Position numbers and translations under genes: made by a program | Notes under the pieces: generated by a model | Database searches by the model: none | Told to the model about the DNA's origin: nothing | The model's input: only the letters and a program-made list of their open reading frames with translations | Shown: one piece after another, positions 62,552 to 64,000 of the stretch | Numbering within the stretch: position 1 is the stretch's first letter | Layout: each line of letters starts with the position of its first letter | Origin: Kineosporia mesophila | GTDB taxonomy: Bacteria > Actinomycetota > Actinomycetes > Actinomycetales > Kineosporiaceae | Direction: 5' to 3' | Assembly (NCBI RefSeq): GCF_021129235.1 | Contig: NZ_JAJOMA010000021.1 | Coordinates: forward strand, 62,001 to 126,000 | DNA length: 64,000 nt

Positions 62552-63838
62552 TCAGCCTCCGGCTGCCGCCGAGTTGATCGCAGCTGCCATGTTCTTCAGA
62601 GCCTCCGCAGTGGTGGTGTCACCCTGCATCGCGGCGTAGGCGTTGGTCTGGATGGCCTGCGTGACTGCCGGGTAGAACGGCGTGACCGGGCGGGGGACCG
62701 CGGACTCGATGCTCTTGAGCAGGTCAGGCAGGTAGGTGAACTTCTTGACCAGCGCCTCGTCGGTGTACAGCGACGACAGAACGGGGGCCAGCGTGCCCAC
62801 CGTCAGGTCGTTGCGCTGGACCTCTTCGGACTGCATGAACTTCAGGAACTCCAGGGCACTGCCCTTGGTGTCCGAGTACTGGCTGATCGCGACGCTGTGC
62901 CCACCCAGGCTGGACGCGCCGTGGCCGTCCGGACCGGGAAGCGGTGCGATGCCGTACTTGTCGGCGACCTTCGAGCTGTCACCACTGAGGATGGCAGCCG
63001 CGTAGGGCCAGTTACGCATGAACATCAGCTGGCCGGCGGAGAAGGCGTTGAGGCTCTCGGTCTCCTTGAAACCGAGGGCCTCCTTCGGGATGTAGCCATC
63101 CTTGAAGCCGTTCACCAGGAAGTCGAGACCCGTCGTGGCCTGGGCACTGTCGACGGTCGAGCTCTTGCCGTCCTCACTCACGATGGTGCCGCCGGTGGCG
63201 TTGATCGCCTCCGCCGCGTTCACCGTGAGGCCCTCGTACTTCGCCAGCTGACCGGCGTAGCAGCCGGGCTTGGAGCCCTTGATGGTGCCCTTCGTGGTCT
63301 TCCCGTCGCAGTCGGCGATCAGCTCGTCCCACGTGGTGGGGGCCTTCTTCACCAGGTCCTTGCGGTAGTAGAGAAGCCCACCGTCGGACGCGTACGGAGC
63401 CGCGTACTGGGTGCCGTTGTACGTGGCCGCGTCGACCGTGGCCGGGAGCAGTGCGGCCTGGTCGATCGCGTAGTCGTCCTTCAGCGGGACGAGCCACCCC
63501 TTGGCCGCGAACTCGGCCGTCCACACCACGTCGACCGTGACGACGTCGTAGTTCGCGTCCTTCGACTGGAAGTGCTGCTGAAGGTCGGAAAGCTGCTGGT
63601 CGGCGGAGTCCGACTGCTGCTTGATCGTCACCTTCTCGTCGGGGTGGGCCTTGTTCCACTCATCGGCGATGTACGGCATCGTGCCGCTGTTGTCCTTGCC
63701 GGTGACGAACGTGAAGGGGCCCTTGCCGGACGCGCCTCCCGAGTCGGAGCCACCGTCGCTACTGCCGCCACCGCAAGCAGTCAATACCAAAGCTGTACCT
63801 AAAAGACCTGCCAGGGCTGCGGCGCCTTTGCCTCGCAT
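62552..63838 (-). CDS. Extracellular sugar-binding lipoprotein of an ABC transporter
   Basis: A 428-aa lipoprotein. The signal peptide AALAGLLGTALVLTACGGGSS has a lipobox ending in Cys22; a Gly/Ser-rich linker follows, then the type 1 periplasmic-binding fold (FTFVTGKDNSGTMPYIADEW). It captures sugars outside the membrane for the permeases at 60496-62399. It heads the alpha-glucoside operon. The gene is complete in the window. Confidence 0.93.
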   Translation of the reverse strand: MRGKGAAALAGLLGTALVLTACGGGSSDGGSDSGGASGKGPFTFVTGKDNSGTMPYIADEWNKAHPDEKVTIKQQSDSADQQLSDLQQHFQSKDANYDVVTVDVVWTAEFAAKGWLVPLKDDYAIDQAALLPATVDAATYNGTQYAAPYASDGGLLYYRKDLVKKAPTTWDELIADCDGKTTKGTIKGSKPGCYAGQLAKYEGLTVNAAEAINATGGTIVSEDGKSSTVDSAQATTGLDFLVNGFKDGYIPKEALGFKETESLNAFSAGQLMFMRNWPYAAAILSGDSSKVADKYGIAPLPGPDGHGASSLGGHSVAISQYSDTKGSALEFLKFMQSEEVQRNDLTVGTLAPVLSSLYTDEALVKKFTYLPDLLKSIESAVPRPVTPFYPAVTQAIQTNAYAAMQGDTTTAEALKNMAAAINSAAAGG

Positions 63839-63958
63839 GACCTGTGTCCTTTCCGTCGGGACCGGACCGTCGATTCGATTCGACTATTTCAGGGAAGTTA
63901 AGACCTCCCCGATTCACCTGTCAACGCCGGTGAACGCGAGGCGATCAACCCGTTATAC

Positions 63959-63970
63959 GTGAACGCTCAC
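63959..63970. promoter_or_regulatory. LacI-type operator candidate upstream of the sugar operon
   Basis: GTGAACGCTCAC, an imperfect palindrome of the GTGAGCGCTCAC type bound by LacI regulators, about 120 bp before the binding-protein start. Flanked by GTTAT and ATAAC. The cognate regulator would be beyond the window edge. Confidence 0.5.
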
Positions 63971-64000
63971 ATAACTCGAGGTGATCATCGCAGGTTTCGG

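Overview
The window is a high-GC bacterial chromosome segment from an actinobacterium. Support includes the many GTG starts, a GTP-dependent PEP carboxykinase, tandem LytR-CpsA-Psr (LCP) proteins, XRE/DUF5753 + DUF397 and DUF2510 proteins, a HelD-type RNA-polymerase motor, and abundant GGDEF-EAL proteins. The overall style resembles Kineosporiaceae-like actinomycetes, but the genus cannot be fixed from sequence reading alone. Most of the window is chromosomal housekeeping, regulation and transport. The accessory part is about 45.4-53.7 kb.

Layout. 0-3.3 kb: threonine dehydratase and a NarL-type two-component pair. 3.4-12.9 kb: membrane acyltransferase, HelD helicase, a PlsC-like acyltransferase with a patatin lipase, a VapBC-like pair, a divergent EamA exporter / LysR pair, and a DUF2510 protein. 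12.9-16.8 kb: pcaJ-pcaI-pcaF for the last two steps of the beta-ketoadipate pathway, with an IclR (PcaR-like) regulator upstream and a 9-bp minisatellite between regulator and operon. 16.8-21.1 kb: histidine kinase, response regulator and a NatAB-like ABC exporter. 21.2-24.4 kb: PEP carboxykinase behind a double palindromic operator, then a lipoprotein. 24.5-28.5 kb: tRNA-Ser(GCT) and two paralogous LCP cell-wall ligases with multi-pass N-termini. 28.6-37.4 kb: acyl-CoA ligase, histidine phosphatase, ACT protein, GntR regulator, glucose-6-phosphate dehydrogenase, small membrane proteins and a glycerophosphodiesterase. 37.5-42.6 kb: two large GGDEF-EAL proteins tail to tail. 42.7-45.5 kb: VOC protein, DUF5710/HNH-like protein, and an XRE repressor divergent from a type I methionine aminopeptidase over a direct-repeat operator.

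45.5-53.7 kb is the accessory zone. A gene-poor stretch full of perfect hairpins precedes an XRE-DUF5753/DUF397 pair. It is followed by a roughly 5.9-kb genomic island bounded by a 61-bp exact direct repeat. The right copy is the 3' part of an intact tRNA-Ser(TGA) and the left copy is a tRNA fragment. The island carries a cytosine-5 DNA methyltransferase, a convergent PD-(D/E)XK restriction-endonuclease candidate, and a three-gene operon: a beta-rich protein of unknown function, an HELLGH-motif putative metallohydrolase and a gamma-glutamylcyclotransferase-like protein. No integrase is visible.

53.8-64 kb: a third GGDEF-EAL protein, a zinc-ribbon protein, cysE-cysK for cysteine synthesis, a YjbQ protein, and an alpha-glucoside utilisation operon (binding protein, two permeases, GH13 glucosidase, no ATPase).

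Non-coding structure is unusually rich. One dispersed palindromic family has GTGATCATGCAAA ends and two-arm TTCTAGAAC cores, in two full copies and one minimal copy. A second hairpin family (GTGTAC...GTACAC) has one copy at 15.7 kb and one at 47.5 kb. Starts were chosen from visible ribosome-binding sites and family alignment from memory, so family names rest on motifs, not on searches.
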